NCBI RefSeq assembly: GCF_009828855.1
Contig: NZ_WUAG01000002.1
Location: forward strand, 620,001-684,000
DNA: 64,000 nt
Source of the DNA: Psychromonas sp. L1A2
Lineage (GTDB): Bacteria > Pseudomonadota > Gammaproteobacteria > Enterobacterales > Psychromonadaceae
Reading direction: 5' to 3'
A program made the translations under genes and the position numbers. Position 1 is the stretch's first letter, and every line of letters starts with the position of its first letter. Shown here piece after piece: positions 8,730-17,998 of this stretch. The notes under the pieces were generated by a model. The model was not told where the DNA came from. It saw only the letters and a list, made by a program, of their open reading frames with translations, and ran no database searches.

Positions 8730-8766
8730 GCAAAACAGTTAATAAAATTTTGATTAACTGTTTTGC
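8730..8766 (+). promoter_or_regulatory. Perfect 13-bp inverted repeat upstream of lipoprotein gene
   Basis: The arms GCAAAACAGTTAA (8730-8742) and TTAACTGTTTTGC (8754-8766) are perfectly complementary around an 11-nt AT-rich loop. The repeat ends 26 bp before the lipoprotein ATG. It may be an operator or a leader hairpin for that gene. A terminator for the sigma factor is less likely, because the stop is 235 bp away and only a short T run follows. Confidence 0.55.
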
Positions 8767-8792
8767 GTATAACTCTATAAAGGAATAATAGA

Positions 8793-10112
8793 ATGATGAA
8801 AAAAACGTTACTTTCCCTTAGTATTATTAGTTTGCTTTCTGCATGTGGCGGGTCTTCATCTGATAGTAATGATAATACAGCGAATTCAAACTCTGGGACA
8901 GAATACCGTGTAATCGATGGTTATTTAGTGAACGCAGATGTATGTATTATTGAACAAGATACGACAGACTGTACCGATATTGGACAAACTGATAATGACG
9001 GAATTATTGTTATTCCTGAAAATTTTACTGCAGGAAAAATTGTTGTAACAGCAACAGCAGGACAAACAAGTGATAAAGATAGCGTTGGCTTTATTGGCCA
9101 AACTTATCAAATGATGGCGAACATTTCCACAGAGACTCCAAATGTAATTACTCCTTACACGACTATAGATGTATTAGACACCAGTCAATCAATAGCTGAT
9201 ATTGCTGATAACTTAGGGCTTGATGAAGTATTATTAAGTGGTGATTATGTTGCTTCAAACGCATCACAAAAAGCACAAGTACATGCATTAGCTCGCGCAT
9301 TAGCAATCCAATTATCAACGCAGCAAGAAGAAAATGATGTTGCTGAATTGATGTCACAAGCAACTGAAATCAATGACTATATTGAATCTGAATTAATTAA
9401 TAATGGCGTAGATTTAGATTCATACAATATTTTTATAAATGATGAAGGTGAAACGACACACAAATCCTTAATATCCTCATTATCTGACTTTCTAGAAGGT
9501 AACGAATTAACTCAGTTTAGTCTTAACACTAGTTACTTTAAGGAAGAAGGTACAAATCAAGTTACTTTTTCTGATGGAGTAATCTACTTTGGCAGTGAGA
9601 TATTCAATTATAAAATAGACGGAAATCAGTTAACTATATCAATTAATTCCGACGAGGAAACGGATCAATTTATTTATGTCAGTAATGAATTATCATTAGC
9701 TGTCCCTTTAGCAGAACAAGATTTAAGTGTAATGTACAAACAGACTGATGAAATAAGCACTTGGACTAAAGATGATCTAATTGGCGAAACATTCTATTTT
9801 GTTTTTGATGACTCTGCAGACAGTAAAATACCAGACCCATCTCTCGTTAAAATCAGCTTTTCAGAGTCAACAGCAATAATGTTAGAAGAAGGTCAAACAC
9901 AAGAAATAAACTGGTCTTTAGACAATGGATTATTAACACTTGATTTAAGTACTCAAGGTGAAGCTGACTTAATACTTTCACCATACTTTGCAGATGACAA
10001 TATAACACTCATTAAGAGTGTAGATGATAATCGTCTTTTAACTTTAATCGCTGTTAAAGATGAAAACTTAGCAACAAATATTATTAGCCAATGGTTATTA
10101 TTGAGTAAATAG
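8793..10112 (+). CDS. Lipoprotein with domain shared with the neighbouring kinase
   Basis: This 439-residue lipoprotein has signal peptide MMKKTLLSLSIISLLSAC with lipobox LSAC and lipidated Cys18. A Ser/Asn/Asp-rich linker (19-36) follows, then a carboxypeptidase-regulatory-like beta domain (about 39-130, GYLVNADVCI...GQTDNDGIIVI). A helical middle section comes next, and then a C-terminal domain (about 259-439). The C-terminal domain aligns with the kinase's residues 622-805: shared landmarks are IYVS-x2-L-x-L-x-VPL-x3-DL, W-(S/T)-K-x2-L, and P-x-L-x-KI-x-F-x-ES. The protein probably sits in the outer membrane or faces the periplasm and works with the kinase-sigma factor pair, as sensor, ligand or target. 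This role is inference from position and the shared domain. It has its own leader with a perfect inverted repeat. Confidence 0.85.
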   Translation: MMKKTLLSLSIISLLSACGGSSSDSNDNTANSNSGTEYRVIDGYLVNADVCIIEQDTTDCTDIGQTDNDGIIVIPENFTAGKIVVTATAGQTSDKDSVGFIGQTYQMMANISTETPNVITPYTTIDVLDTSQSIADIADNLGLDEVLLSGDYVASNASQKAQVHALARALAIQLSTQQEENDVAELMSQATEINDYIESELINNGVDLDSYNIFINDEGETTHKSLISSLSDFLEGNELTQFSLNTSYFKEEGTNQVTFSDGVIYFGSEIFNYKIDGNQLTISINSDEETDQFIYVSNELSLAVPLAEQDLSVMYKQTDEISTWTKDDLIGETFYFVFDDSADSKIPDPSLVKISFSESTAIMLEEGQTQEINWSLDNGLLTLDLSTQGEADLILSPYFADDNITLIKSVDDNRLLTLIAVKDENLATNIISQWLLLSK

Positions 10113-10173
10113 TATTTAACTATTAATCAATAAAATAACACTACATTTTTATTACGATCTCTTTACCCATTTT

Positions 10174-10197
10174 AGCCACTTTATAGTGGCTTTTTTA
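10174..10197 (+). terminator. Rho-independent terminator after lipoprotein gene
   Basis: The hairpin AGCCAC-TTTATA-GTGGCT is followed directly by a T run, 62 bp after the lipoprotein stop. The rest of the 380-bp gap up to 10492 is AT-rich with no recognisable feature. Confidence 0.85.
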
Positions 10198-10492
10198 CCT
10201 TTAGTGAAGCCACCATATTTATGTGATCTTACTATTACAAAATTTTTTAATAATTTTAGAGTATAAGAGAATTATCAGAAGATTTTTATTTCAATATCAC
10301 TTAATATCAAAATTATCCTTCTTATAAAAAACGTCATTAAGCCATTTATATTTTTAGCATACTTTACAATCGAATAATGTTGATTAAAGCAATATTCATA
10401 AGCGAGTATTTAATTTTAAAGTATTATTTAGCATTAATAACAAAGAAGAATATTAAAGTAACATCGTATTCAATAATATAAGAGATAAAAAT

Positions 10493-11443
10493 ATGTCCTA
10501 TGAATTAGGAAAACGTTTAGTCATTGGTGTTGCCTCGAGTGCGGTATTTGACCTAACAGAATCAGATCAAGTATTTAAAAGCAAAGGTGAAGCTGAGTAT
10601 AGAAAATACCAAGCTAAAAACATTAAAAAGCCACTTAACAAAGGCGTTGCTTTCTCTTTTATTAAACGATTACTTTCGTTAAATGATTTAAGTGATGATC
10701 CAAGTGAAGATCCTTTAGTTGAAGTGGTCTTATTGTCTCGCAATGACCCTGATACTGGGCTTCGTGTAATGAAGTCGATAGAGCATCATCATTTACAAAT
10801 CTCTAGAGCGATTTTCATGCAAGGTAAATCACCTTATGAATATATCCCAGCCTTGAGCATTTCACTTTTTCTTTCAGGCAACTTATCAGATGTGAGAGAA
10901 GCAATTAAACGTGGCTACCCTGCTGGCCATGTTTTAAGTTCAACCATTATTGATGAAGAAGACGATGATGATTTAAGACTTGCCTTTGACTTTGATGGCG
11001 TACTAGCTGATGACGAATCTGAAACGGTGATGCATAACACCAATGATTTAAAACAATTTCACAATCATGAAACCAAGAATATATTGCAACCCCATACACC
11101 AGGGCCATTAAAAGAATTTTTAGTTAAAATATCAGCTATTCAACTACGAGAAGAAAATAAAAAGAAAATAGATACTCAATATAAAAATAGATTACGCGTG
11201 TCTATTGTTACGGCGAGAAATGCCCCCTCTCATGAGCGTGCATTAAACACGTTAAAAAAATGGGGAGTCATGGCAAATGATGCTTTCTTCTTAGGCGGTG
11301 TTGATAAAGGATTGGTATTAGGCGTATTAAAGCCACATATCTTTTTCGATGACCAGTCAGGACATTTAAGTTCAACCAGTAAAGTTGCTCCTTCCGTACA
11401 CATTCCTTTTGGTATTAAGAATATTGTGGAACCAACGGAATAA
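10493..11443 (+). CDS. 5'-nucleotidase (cytosolic cN-I-like family)
   Basis: This 316-residue protein of the bacterial 5'-nucleotidase family (PF06189 type) dephosphorylates nucleoside monophosphates in the cytoplasm. Family signatures are KRLVIGVASSAVFDL at the N-terminus, VVLLSRNDPDTGLRVMKSI, the HAD-like catalytic motif AFDFDGVLADDE (nucleophile D166, D168), and late VTARNAP and HIFFDDQSGH motifs. The length is typical. There is no signal peptide. The start is preceded by AAGAGATAAAAAT, a modest ribosome site. It stands alone between long AT-rich gaps; in the 375-bp gap after it I see only the terminator at 11754-11787. Confidence 0.88.
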   Translation: MSYELGKRLVIGVASSAVFDLTESDQVFKSKGEAEYRKYQAKNIKKPLNKGVAFSFIKRLLSLNDLSDDPSEDPLVEVVLLSRNDPDTGLRVMKSIEHHHLQISRAIFMQGKSPYEYIPALSISLFLSGNLSDVREAIKRGYPAGHVLSSTIIDEEDDDDLRLAFDFDGVLADDESETVMHNTNDLKQFHNHETKNILQPHTPGPLKEFLVKISAIQLREENKKKIDTQYKNRLRVSIVTARNAPSHERALNTLKKWGVMANDAFFLGGVDKGLVLGVLKPHIFFDDQSGHLSSTSKVAPSVHIPFGIKNIVEPTE

Positions 11444-11753
11444 GTTATTAAACAACTTGGTCATCGCCATAGCAGTAATCAAAAAGGTGATTAATACACT
11501 TCTACTTGTGGAAGCTATTTAAGAATAATGGCCAAGTTTTAATAACTTAATCTATTATAAATATAATGATCATTTTATAATTTACTTTGGCACTAATACT
11601 CATCTACAAAAAAACGACTATTTCCAGATATCATAACTACTTTGTGTATATGTTTCTATATACTCACCTCCATTAGATAAAGATATCTGTTGAGGTCTTT
11701 CAATGGATTCAAAGTGAAAGTAAGTCATTTATTATTTAGCTACCAATTGATAA

Positions 11754-11787
11754 AAAAAAAGTAACATCACATTGACGTTACTTTTTA
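11754..11787. terminator. Terminator hairpin between convergent genes
   Basis: The stem AAAAAGTAAC / GTTACTTTTT has an A run on one side and a T run on the other, so it could stop transcription on both strands. It lies 32 bp after the minus-strand gene at 11819-12994 and is probably its terminator. Confidence 0.8.
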
Positions 11788-11818
11788 ATAATCACTTACT
11801 TTCAATCATATAACTCGA

Positions 11819-12994
11819 TTAAAAAGTTTCTTGTAATTCATCTTTCGGCTCAAGTCCGATGTAATATAAATAACCTTTCTCTTTTTTACTTGCAGGAGTA
11901 TCACTTGGTTTCAATTTGATAACAGGTTTATTAGTTTTACTATGCGGTGCTGTGATTGACACATTAGGGTAGTTAGTTTTAGCTATTTGATTTTGTGTCG
12001 AGACTGTTTTATTGGCTTGGTTTTTTTTAGTTTTTTCTGAAAAAGTATAGAAAAACTCACCATTACTTTCAATCATCTCAATAGTTGATTGACCAATAGA
12101 GTTATAAGAAGCCAATATACCATGTCGCCCCAGTGAGACTTCATGTGTAATTTCTTTGCCACTGCCGACTTTATTACCATCAATGTACCACTCTACTTTG
12201 ACATTACTTTTTAAAGTTAAGACCGCAGATTTAAGCCCAAATTTTTCATTTAAAATAGATTCAATTTTAGAATTGTAAGATGGTTTAAATGAAATAGCAG
12301 CACGATAAGACAATTCACCGTCCAAATTTTGACTCGCATCAACTATTTTATATGACAGTAAAACACTCCGTTCATTTAAAAAGTCATCTGATTGCTTAGC
12401 GTTTTTGATGATCTGACTTTCATTTTCATTCAAACATTCATTAATAGATTGAAATTTAGTACAAACCGCAGTGCCACTTAGTGAAACATTTTTCACACTT
12501 TTTGGATCGGCTAGTTCAGACGTTAAACGTCCTACCACTTTTTGTTTTAACGCAGCTAATTCAGTACTTCTTTTTATACGTGTATCTTTCAGTTTTTGGC
12601 CATCATTTAAAATAGATTTATGTTCTTCTTTTAACTCAAGACCTTTATTTTCATAATCTTTTTCCAGAGCATCTATTTTTAAAACAAGCGCTTCTAAGTC
12701 TTTAAAGAATTGTTCTACATTATCTTTTGCAACCACTTTTTCACTTAGCACGTTAAGGCTTTTCTGATAATTATTTTTACTATTTTCAATCTCTAAACCT
12801 AACGCTCTATATTCAAATTCATTTTTGTTATAGCGGCCTAGTTTATTATTAGAGGATATCAATAGACTATTAATGTCATATTCTTGATTTATTTGCTCTA
12901 TGGCAGACTCTTCAGACGGCGTAACCAACTCTAAAGCAGATAGGTTAGCTGCAAATGAAAATAACAAACCAATTGTAAGCTTACAGTATCTCAC
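11819..12994 (-). CDS. Exported coiled-coil protein of unknown function
   Basis: I do not recognise this 391-residue protein. A signal peptide is visible (MRYCKLTIGLLFSFAANLSA-LE). Residues about 50-165 are strongly charged and heptad-like (coiled coil). The middle section contains a Cys pair (TAVCTKFQSINECL) that may form a disulfide in the periplasm. A segment near 265-310 (VEWYIDGNKVGSGKEITHEV) resembles a PEGA-like or Ig-like beta repeat, and the C-terminal ~70 residues are Lys/Pro/Ser-rich and probably disordered. This suggests a periplasmic or envelope structural/assembly factor, but no pathway can be named. It is monocistronic, with its own terminator. Confidence 0.7.
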   Translation of the reverse strand: MRYCKLTIGLLFSFAANLSALELVTPSEESAIEQINQEYDINSLLISSNNKLGRYNKNEFEYRALGLEIENSKNNYQKSLNVLSEKVVAKDNVEQFFKDLEALVLKIDALEKDYENKGLELKEEHKSILNDGQKLKDTRIKRSTELAALKQKVVGRLTSELADPKSVKNVSLSGTAVCTKFQSINECLNENESQIIKNAKQSDDFLNERSVLLSYKIVDASQNLDGELSYRAAISFKPSYNSKIESILNEKFGLKSAVLTLKSNVKVEWYIDGNKVGSGKEITHEVSLGRHGILASYNSIGQSTIEMIESNGEFFYTFSEKTKKNQANKTVSTQNQIAKTNYPNVSITAPHSKTNKPVIKLKPSDTPASKKEKGYLYYIGLEPKDELQETF

Positions 12995-13298
12995 TTTTTC
13001 TCCATTATAAATGAGCTGCCTAACAGGGTTAAATAATTAAGCAGAAGTATTCTAAATTAATGTCCATATGAACTTTAACGCGCTATAAAAAAGGTTGCCT
13101 ACACTACAACACTTATTTCACAATATATTACATTATATAAAAGTAAAACTATACTCAAAGTAGACCTATATTCAAAGTAGAATATTAAAAAGCCCCTGTA
13201 AAGCCTTGTTAATAAAAAATAACTATCATATTCAATTTACTATGTAGGATCTCAAACATATAAGTAGTAATTAATTTTTCCGTTAAGTACTTTTATCG

Positions 13299-13558
13299 AT
13301 ACCCGTTATTATTCAAAGAGCAGCATTCAACAAGCAGTGAAGTGAACAGATACTAGGCTGAAAAAGGAAGATCTAACCGGTTAAATCAATGCATTGGAAC
13401 AACACTGGTATTCACTTCACCGCTTGCCCTCTGAGTCATTAGCTTGAAACCAACTCTGCGTTACCACCTTCGCTCAGAACTAGATTGTCATCATGTCACG
13501 CTTTGATTTGGAGTCTAAACTAGCGACTGAATAAAACACTTTGAACCGTAACGGGTAT
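13299..13558. mobile_element. Family I MITE-like element (260 bp)
   Basis: The element is bounded by perfect 10-bp terminal inverted repeats ATACCCGTTA / TAACGGGTAT. It aligns along its length with the reverse complement of 40993-41254; shared internal blocks include CAAGCAGTGAAGTGAAC and CTTTGATTTGGAGTC. It has no coding capacity. It fills most of the gap between two minus-strand genes (12995-13573). Confidence 0.8.
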
Positions 13559-13573
13559 AGATAATTAACACTA

Positions 13574-14395
13574 TTAATTATTTAATTCCAACCATTCTTT
13601 AGGTGAAATACCTAGTTTTTTTCGGAAAATTCTTGCTAAGGCAGAGCCATTCTCATATCCAACGGCATTCGCTACTAACGCAACAGATTTTTTTTGTTTT
13701 AATAGACTTTTAGCAACAACAATACGCCAATCAATCACATAGTCACCAGGGCTTTGTCCAACAATGCGTTTAAACAACTCTGAAAACTTAGAACGTGACA
13801 TCAATGTAATTTCCGCCATATCTTCTAAATTCCAAGCTTGTTCTGGCGCATCTTGAATCGCCAATATCACCTTAGATAACTGGGGATGAGACAATCCTGC
13901 CAATAAACCATGTTCCATGATGTTGTTACTTAAAACGTGTCTCAAAATATAAATGATAAAAATATCAGTTAAGGAGTTGATCATGGGCGTTCGACCGCAT
14001 CGATCATTAAAAGCTTCTTCAAAGAGTAATAATGACGTTTGCTTTATTTTTGGACAATCATTGAAATTAAAAGAAAGTAAGCTAGGTAGGGCTTCGGCAA
14101 TAGGGTTAGAGGTCGTTTCATCGTACATCACATTAGCGCAGACCAATTTCGGCGGATTATCATCACTACCAACAATACGATGAGTATGTGGCAAAGGTAC
14201 AAATAATACGGTAGGCTCATTAAATACCTGTGATACGCCCTGCTCGTCAATTAATGTTAATTCGCCACTCTGTAAAAGGTGTAAATGACCTTGATTCGGT
14301 TGTTTATCGAAATGACTGATACCGCATAAGTTACCACTAAAAAAGACTTCCGTATTCATCGAAAATCGTTTCAAAATTATTGAAAGTTGATCCAT
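13574..14395 (-). CDS. AraC-family transcriptional regulator with cupin sensor domain
   Basis: This 273-residue regulator has an N-terminal cupin-type sensor (about 5-165; HLHLLQSGELTLID and VLFVPLPHTHRI are typical of the AraC_binding/cupin_6 group). The C-terminal double helix-turn-helix (about 178-270) contains NLEDMAEITLMSRSKFSELF as the first motif and VALVANAVGYENGSALARIF as the second, followed by the LGISPKEW signature. It should bind a small ligand and activate nearby or distant genes; the ligand is unknown. No obvious target is divergently transcribed: the next gene upstream, an MscS channel, lies on the same strand behind a terminator. AGAGAGCTCAG precedes the start. Confidence 0.88.
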   Translation of the reverse strand: MDQLSIILKRFSMNTEVFFSGNLCGISHFDKQPNQGHLHLLQSGELTLIDEQGVSQVFNEPTVLFVPLPHTHRIVGSDDNPPKLVCANVMYDETTSNPIAEALPSLLSFNFNDCPKIKQTSLLLFEEAFNDRCGRTPMINSLTDIFIIYILRHVLSNNIMEHGLLAGLSHPQLSKVILAIQDAPEQAWNLEDMAEITLMSRSKFSELFKRIVGQSPGDYVIDWRIVVAKSLLKQKKSVALVANAVGYENGSALARIFRKKLGISPKEWLELNN

Positions 14396-14610
14396 CTGAG
14401 CTCTCTTTATGACTAATTTGGACGATTGGGTTCAAGATAAGGACTATGTCATCCATTTTGAAATATTGAAAGTCTTATATTATCAACCAAGTCAAGGATG
14501 AGTTCTGACTTTAGACCGCTTTATTAAAAGGCTGTTCAATAAAAATAATAACAACCAAGTAATAAAAAAACAGTCACTTTCGATAAAGACTATCCAAAAT
14601 AAAAATGATA

Positions 14611-14646
14611 AAAAAGGCGCTAATACCTAGGTATTAGCGCCTTTTT
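14611..14646. terminator. Perfect palindromic terminator
   Basis: This is an 18-bp perfect palindrome arm pair (AAAAAGGCGCTAATACCT and its complement) with A and T runs at the ends, so it can work on both strands. It lies 90 bp after the stop of the minus-strand MscS gene. The remainder of 14396-14735 shows nothing else. Confidence 0.85.
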
Positions 14647-14735
14647 ATAAAGCAATAATTAGCTCAAAACATCATATATGAAAGCATTACCAGTAACATG
14701 CCACCATCATTATAACTTTTATATTTATAATATTT

Positions 14736-15572
14736 TTAAGCCTGAATTAAATGCACATCGCGTTGTGGGAAAGGAATGCTAATCGCATTTCTATCAAGCG
14801 CTTTCTTCAGTTCTTCATTAACACTAAAGAAAACATCCCAATAATCTTTGGGATCACAATGTGGTCTAACTGCGAAATTAACAGAGCTATCACCCATCTC
14901 TAATACGCCGACAAAAGGAGCTGGAGTTTGCATTACTTTATCGTTTGCAAGTAATACATCCATTAACACTGCTTTGGTTTGATCAATGTCTGCATCATAT
15001 GAAACACCAATGGTCAAATCTACACGAATCTTTCCTTCAACTGTATAGTTAGTGATTGAATCATTAGATGTTGCACCGTTAGGAATAATAACGCGCTTGG
15101 ATTGCGGAGCAATTAAAATAGTATTAAAAATTTGTACCTCTTTAACAACACCTAAATGCCCTTGAGACTCTATTAAGTCACCTACTTTATATGGTTTAAA
15201 TACCATAATAAGCACACCACCAGCAAAATTAGCCAAACTGCCTTGCAGTGCTAAACCTATTGCTAAACCTGCAGCACCTAATACTGCTACAAACGACGTT
15301 GTTGCAATACCTATCATTGAAGCCACCGAAATAAATAGTAAGACTTTCAATACCCATGAAGCCAAGCTAGTCATGAAGGGAATTAAGGTAGGGTCTACTT
15401 TGGAATGTTCCATTGATAATCGAATCACTTTACAAATCATACTAATGACCCATAAACCAATTAATAATGTCACTATTGCTAGCGCTAATTTAGGTGCGTA
15501 TTCAATTCCCAATTCATACGCTTTTGTTGATAATTTTTCGATCTGTGTCGTTGAGACATCTAGAGTACTCAT
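14736..15572 (-). CDS. mscS: Small-conductance mechanosensitive channel (MscS family)
   Basis: This 278-residue inner-membrane channel opens under membrane tension to release solutes during hypo-osmotic shock. Three N-terminal membrane helices (about 28-48, 65-85, 90-125) end in the Gly/Ala-rich pore helix TM3 (GAAGLAIGLALQGSLANFAGG). The cytoplasmic beta domain follows (FKPYKVGDLIESQGHLGVVKEVQIFNT...IPNG, the MscS signature), then the alpha/beta vestibule. Length and order are those of E. coli MscS. AAAGGAAGTTAA precedes the start. It is a single-gene unit ending at the palindromic terminator. Confidence 0.93.
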   Translation of the reverse strand: MSTLDVSTTQIEKLSTKAYELGIEYAPKLALAIVTLLIGLWVISMICKVIRLSMEHSKVDPTLIPFMTSLASWVLKVLLFISVASMIGIATTSFVAVLGAAGLAIGLALQGSLANFAGGVLIMVFKPYKVGDLIESQGHLGVVKEVQIFNTILIAPQSKRVIIPNGATSNDSITNYTVEGKIRVDLTIGVSYDADIDQTKAVLMDVLLANDKVMQTPAPFVGVLEMGDSSVNFAVRPHCDPKDYWDVFFSVNEELKKALDRNAISIPFPQRDVHLIQA

Positions 15573-16044
15573 TTAACTTCCTTTTATAATGATCAAATTT
15601 ATGGCTCATACCATATTTTGTATTATATAAGGGCTAATATAAAGTACCTATTTAGATGCACTCTTTCTCAGGGGAAGATCACTTTTATTCTAAAGAACTG
15701 TATTATTTTTCAACAAGAAAGACTGGCAGGAAGGTTTTATATTAGCGTTAAACATGAATAGTTGATTCTTATCATTAACAAATGTTAAGAAGTGGCAGCC
15801 TAAAAATATTATTAAGGTCGATGATTAAGCTCTATGATTTAGTTTATTAATAGAGTTCAAAATAACCAAACTCAAGGAAGTTATAAATACAAGCATATAG
15901 TTATTCACTGGCTTTTAAGTAGGTAAGTGCTTTTAAGCAAATAGTACTTTTAAAAAAAATGACTTCGATTAAAAATATAAAGACGGTTTAAGTAAGGCTT
16001 AGCTAACAAAAAAAGTGCTGTAAACCTTAAATAAAAAGCGAAGT
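15573..16044. other. Intergenic region with no recognisable gene
   Basis: These 472 AT-rich bases lie between two minus-strand genes. I see no open reading frame of note, no clear repeat-family member and no strong hairpin. The promoter of the MscS gene is expected near the right-hand edge of the MscS start but cannot be pinned down. Confidence 0.4.
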
Positions 16045-16515
16045 TTACAAGCCTAAGTCAGATAAGCTTGGAAAATCATCTGGTCTACTATTCCCTTCCC
16101 ACGTAAACAATCGATCTTTTTCATCGATAGCTAAATCATTAATACACGCAAAGCGTTTTTGCATTAACCCTAGCTCATCGAATTCCCAATTTTCATTACC
16201 ATAAGCACGAAACCATTGATTTTCAACATTACGGTATTCATAAGCAAATCTCACTGCGATGCGGTTTTCAGTAAAAGCCCAAAGCTCTTTCACTAACTTG
16301 TAATCTAATTCGTTTTGCCACTTATTAGTCAAGAAATCAACGATCTCAGCTCGACCATTAATGAAATTAGAACGATTTCGCCATTCACTATCTGGGCTAT
16401 AAGCGAGAGAAACGGCTTCAGGATTTTTATTATTCCAACCATTTTCAGCGGATCTTACTTTTAATGTTGCAGTAGCGGAACTAAAGGGTGGTAAAGGTGG
16501 GCGTGCTGTTTTCAT
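16045..16515 (-). CDS. DUF1348 protein (SnoaL/NTF2-like fold)
   Basis: This 156-residue protein has the DUF1348 family's conserved blocks: [24 protein letters not shown] at the N-terminus (spans about 5-28), [46 protein letters not shown], and the C-terminal ending [18 protein letters not shown]. The family adopts a cone-shaped NTF2/SnoaL-like fold with a pocket for a small hydrophobic molecule, but no biochemical role is established that I know of. Length is normal for the family and there is no signal peptide. Its nearest neighbours do not suggest a pathway. Confidence 0.85.
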   Translation of the reverse strand: MKTARPPLPPFSSATATLKVRSAENGWNNKNPEAVSLAYSPDSEWRNRSNFINGRAEIVDFLTNKWQNELDYKLVKELWAFTENRIAVRFAYEYRNVENQWFRAYGNENWEFDELGLMQKRFACINDLAIDEKDRLFTWEGNSRPDDFPSLSDLGL

Positions 16516-16645
16516 CAGTATGCTTCCTAATAGTTTTATATTTTAATTGAACGTTCAGTAAAGCGGATCATTAAACATTAACAAGATATTACCTATTTAC
16601 AAGGTAGATTAACCAGTAACAATAAATAATGTTATCCGTTTACCT

Positions 16646-17857
16646 TTATTTAATTTTCTGAGTCAAAGCAGAGAATTCTTTTTGCATCTGAAGATTATTA
16701 AATGGCACTAATTCAGGTGCTTGTAATGCCATTATTTTATCAAATAACTCACTGCTATCAGTAATAAGGTTACTTACTTGAGAAGACATAGTAACAGTAT
16801 TTAAGGTATTAACAGCTAAAGTATAATCTTCCACTAACAGGCTGTGAGCCTTAGACATACTACTTAAATCTTGTTGCATACTCACTTTATATAATTTAAT
16901 GGCTTGCAAGGTTGTATTCTGACTCTTTAAATTTAAAGAGTAAGACTTCTTGTGTTTTGAAGATGCTTTACGTATCTCATTTTTAGTTGTTTTAATTAGA
17001 CTGTTTTGCTTGTTCTGCAACTCATCAATACGTGGAATATATTTATATTTTAAATCAGTAATATAGCGTTCTTGAATATAAAGTTGCAGCTCCAACAACA
17101 CCACATACATACTGTAATATTTTTTAGCGTTATTAAGATCTTCGCCGGAAGTCGCTGTGATCTTAGCAAATGAAGAAGCGATTTCACTAATCACCGGGAA
17201 AATAGTTGTCATGGCTAGAATATCATTAGCATTTACTCGTACTAATAACGCTTCAACTTGTTCAAATGAAAGCTCTGTACCAAACTTATTAAGGCGATTT
17301 TGTACTACTTCAATCATCTTTTCACGATTTTGTTGGTATGCAGTAATATCATCTTCATAGTCTTGTTGCTTTTGTACTGCGTCTTGCTTGTCTTCACCAA
17401 TTAAAATGACCGACTTTGATTTTTGTTGAGAAGCTTTTTCTTGAAGCTCTAAAATAGTTGAGTCAATTTGTGCAATACTATTACTGGCATCTTGTACGAT
17501 ATCATCATTTAAAATACTGTAAACATCACCTAACAACGCATCGATATCTTCTTGATATCCTGCTTTATCCTTTTTAAAAAAAGCACTTTCTGGGGCTAAG
17601 TTCTTCTCTCCTTTCACTTCAATAATATCAGAGAATCGATCTTCCATTTTGTCCCATGACGATATCGACTTTTGTCTAGCGGCTGACAAGGTTAATAATT
17701 CTTGCGTTACTACGTCACCTTCTCCAGTGAGATCAGTATAAAGTTCTGAACTGCTATTTTTAACTGAGTTCCAACCTGTTGATAAAGAGTCCTTCCAATC
17801 AGCTTGAGCCGACATTGAAATCACTGTTAAACAGATAAGAGGAATGATTCTTTTCAT
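16646..17857 (-). CDS. Exported alpha-helical protein of unknown function
   Basis: I do not recognise this 403-residue protein. It has a clear signal peptide (MKRIIPLICLTVISMSAQA-DW) and is otherwise almost entirely helical and charged, with long coiled-coil-like stretches (about 120-200 and 255-310). Near 210-240 a hydrophobic helix-like segment (NDILAMTTIFPVISEIASSF) could be buried or membrane-associated. There are no cysteines or catalytic motifs. It resembles in style the other exported coiled-coil protein at 11819-12994, but I see no sequence similarity. AAAGGAATTTACGAA precedes the start, a good ribosome site. It appears monocistronic. Confidence 0.7.
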   Translation of the reverse strand: MKRIIPLICLTVISMSAQADWKDSLSTGWNSVKNSSSELYTDLTGEGDVVTQELLTLSAARQKSISSWDKMEDRFSDIIEVKGEKNLAPESAFFKKDKAGYQEDIDALLGDVYSILNDDIVQDASNSIAQIDSTILELQEKASQQKSKSVILIGEDKQDAVQKQQDYEDDITAYQQNREKMIEVVQNRLNKFGTELSFEQVEALLVRVNANDILAMTTIFPVISEIASSFAKITATSGEDLNNAKKYYSMYVVLLELQLYIQERYITDLKYKYIPRIDELQNKQNSLIKTTKNEIRKASSKHKKSYSLNLKSQNTTLQAIKLYKVSMQQDLSSMSKAHSLLVEDYTLAVNTLNTVTMSSQVSNLITDSSELFDKIMALQAPELVPFNNLQMQKEFSALTQKIK

Positions 17858-17998
17858 TTCGTAAATTCCTTTAAAGACGCTATTAATTTCGAAAAAAATA
17901 AATAGAATGGATTAATATGATAAAGATGGATAAAGATAATACTAAAATCATCTCACTATTTATACCGATGCTTTATTAGCAAGGCGCTGATTGCAGTA

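Noticed and set aside
11446-11540. Possible hairpin or second terminator after the 5'-nucleotidase gene
   Set aside because: Only a weak, interrupted stem (CTTGG / CCAAG far apart) is visible and no T run follows.
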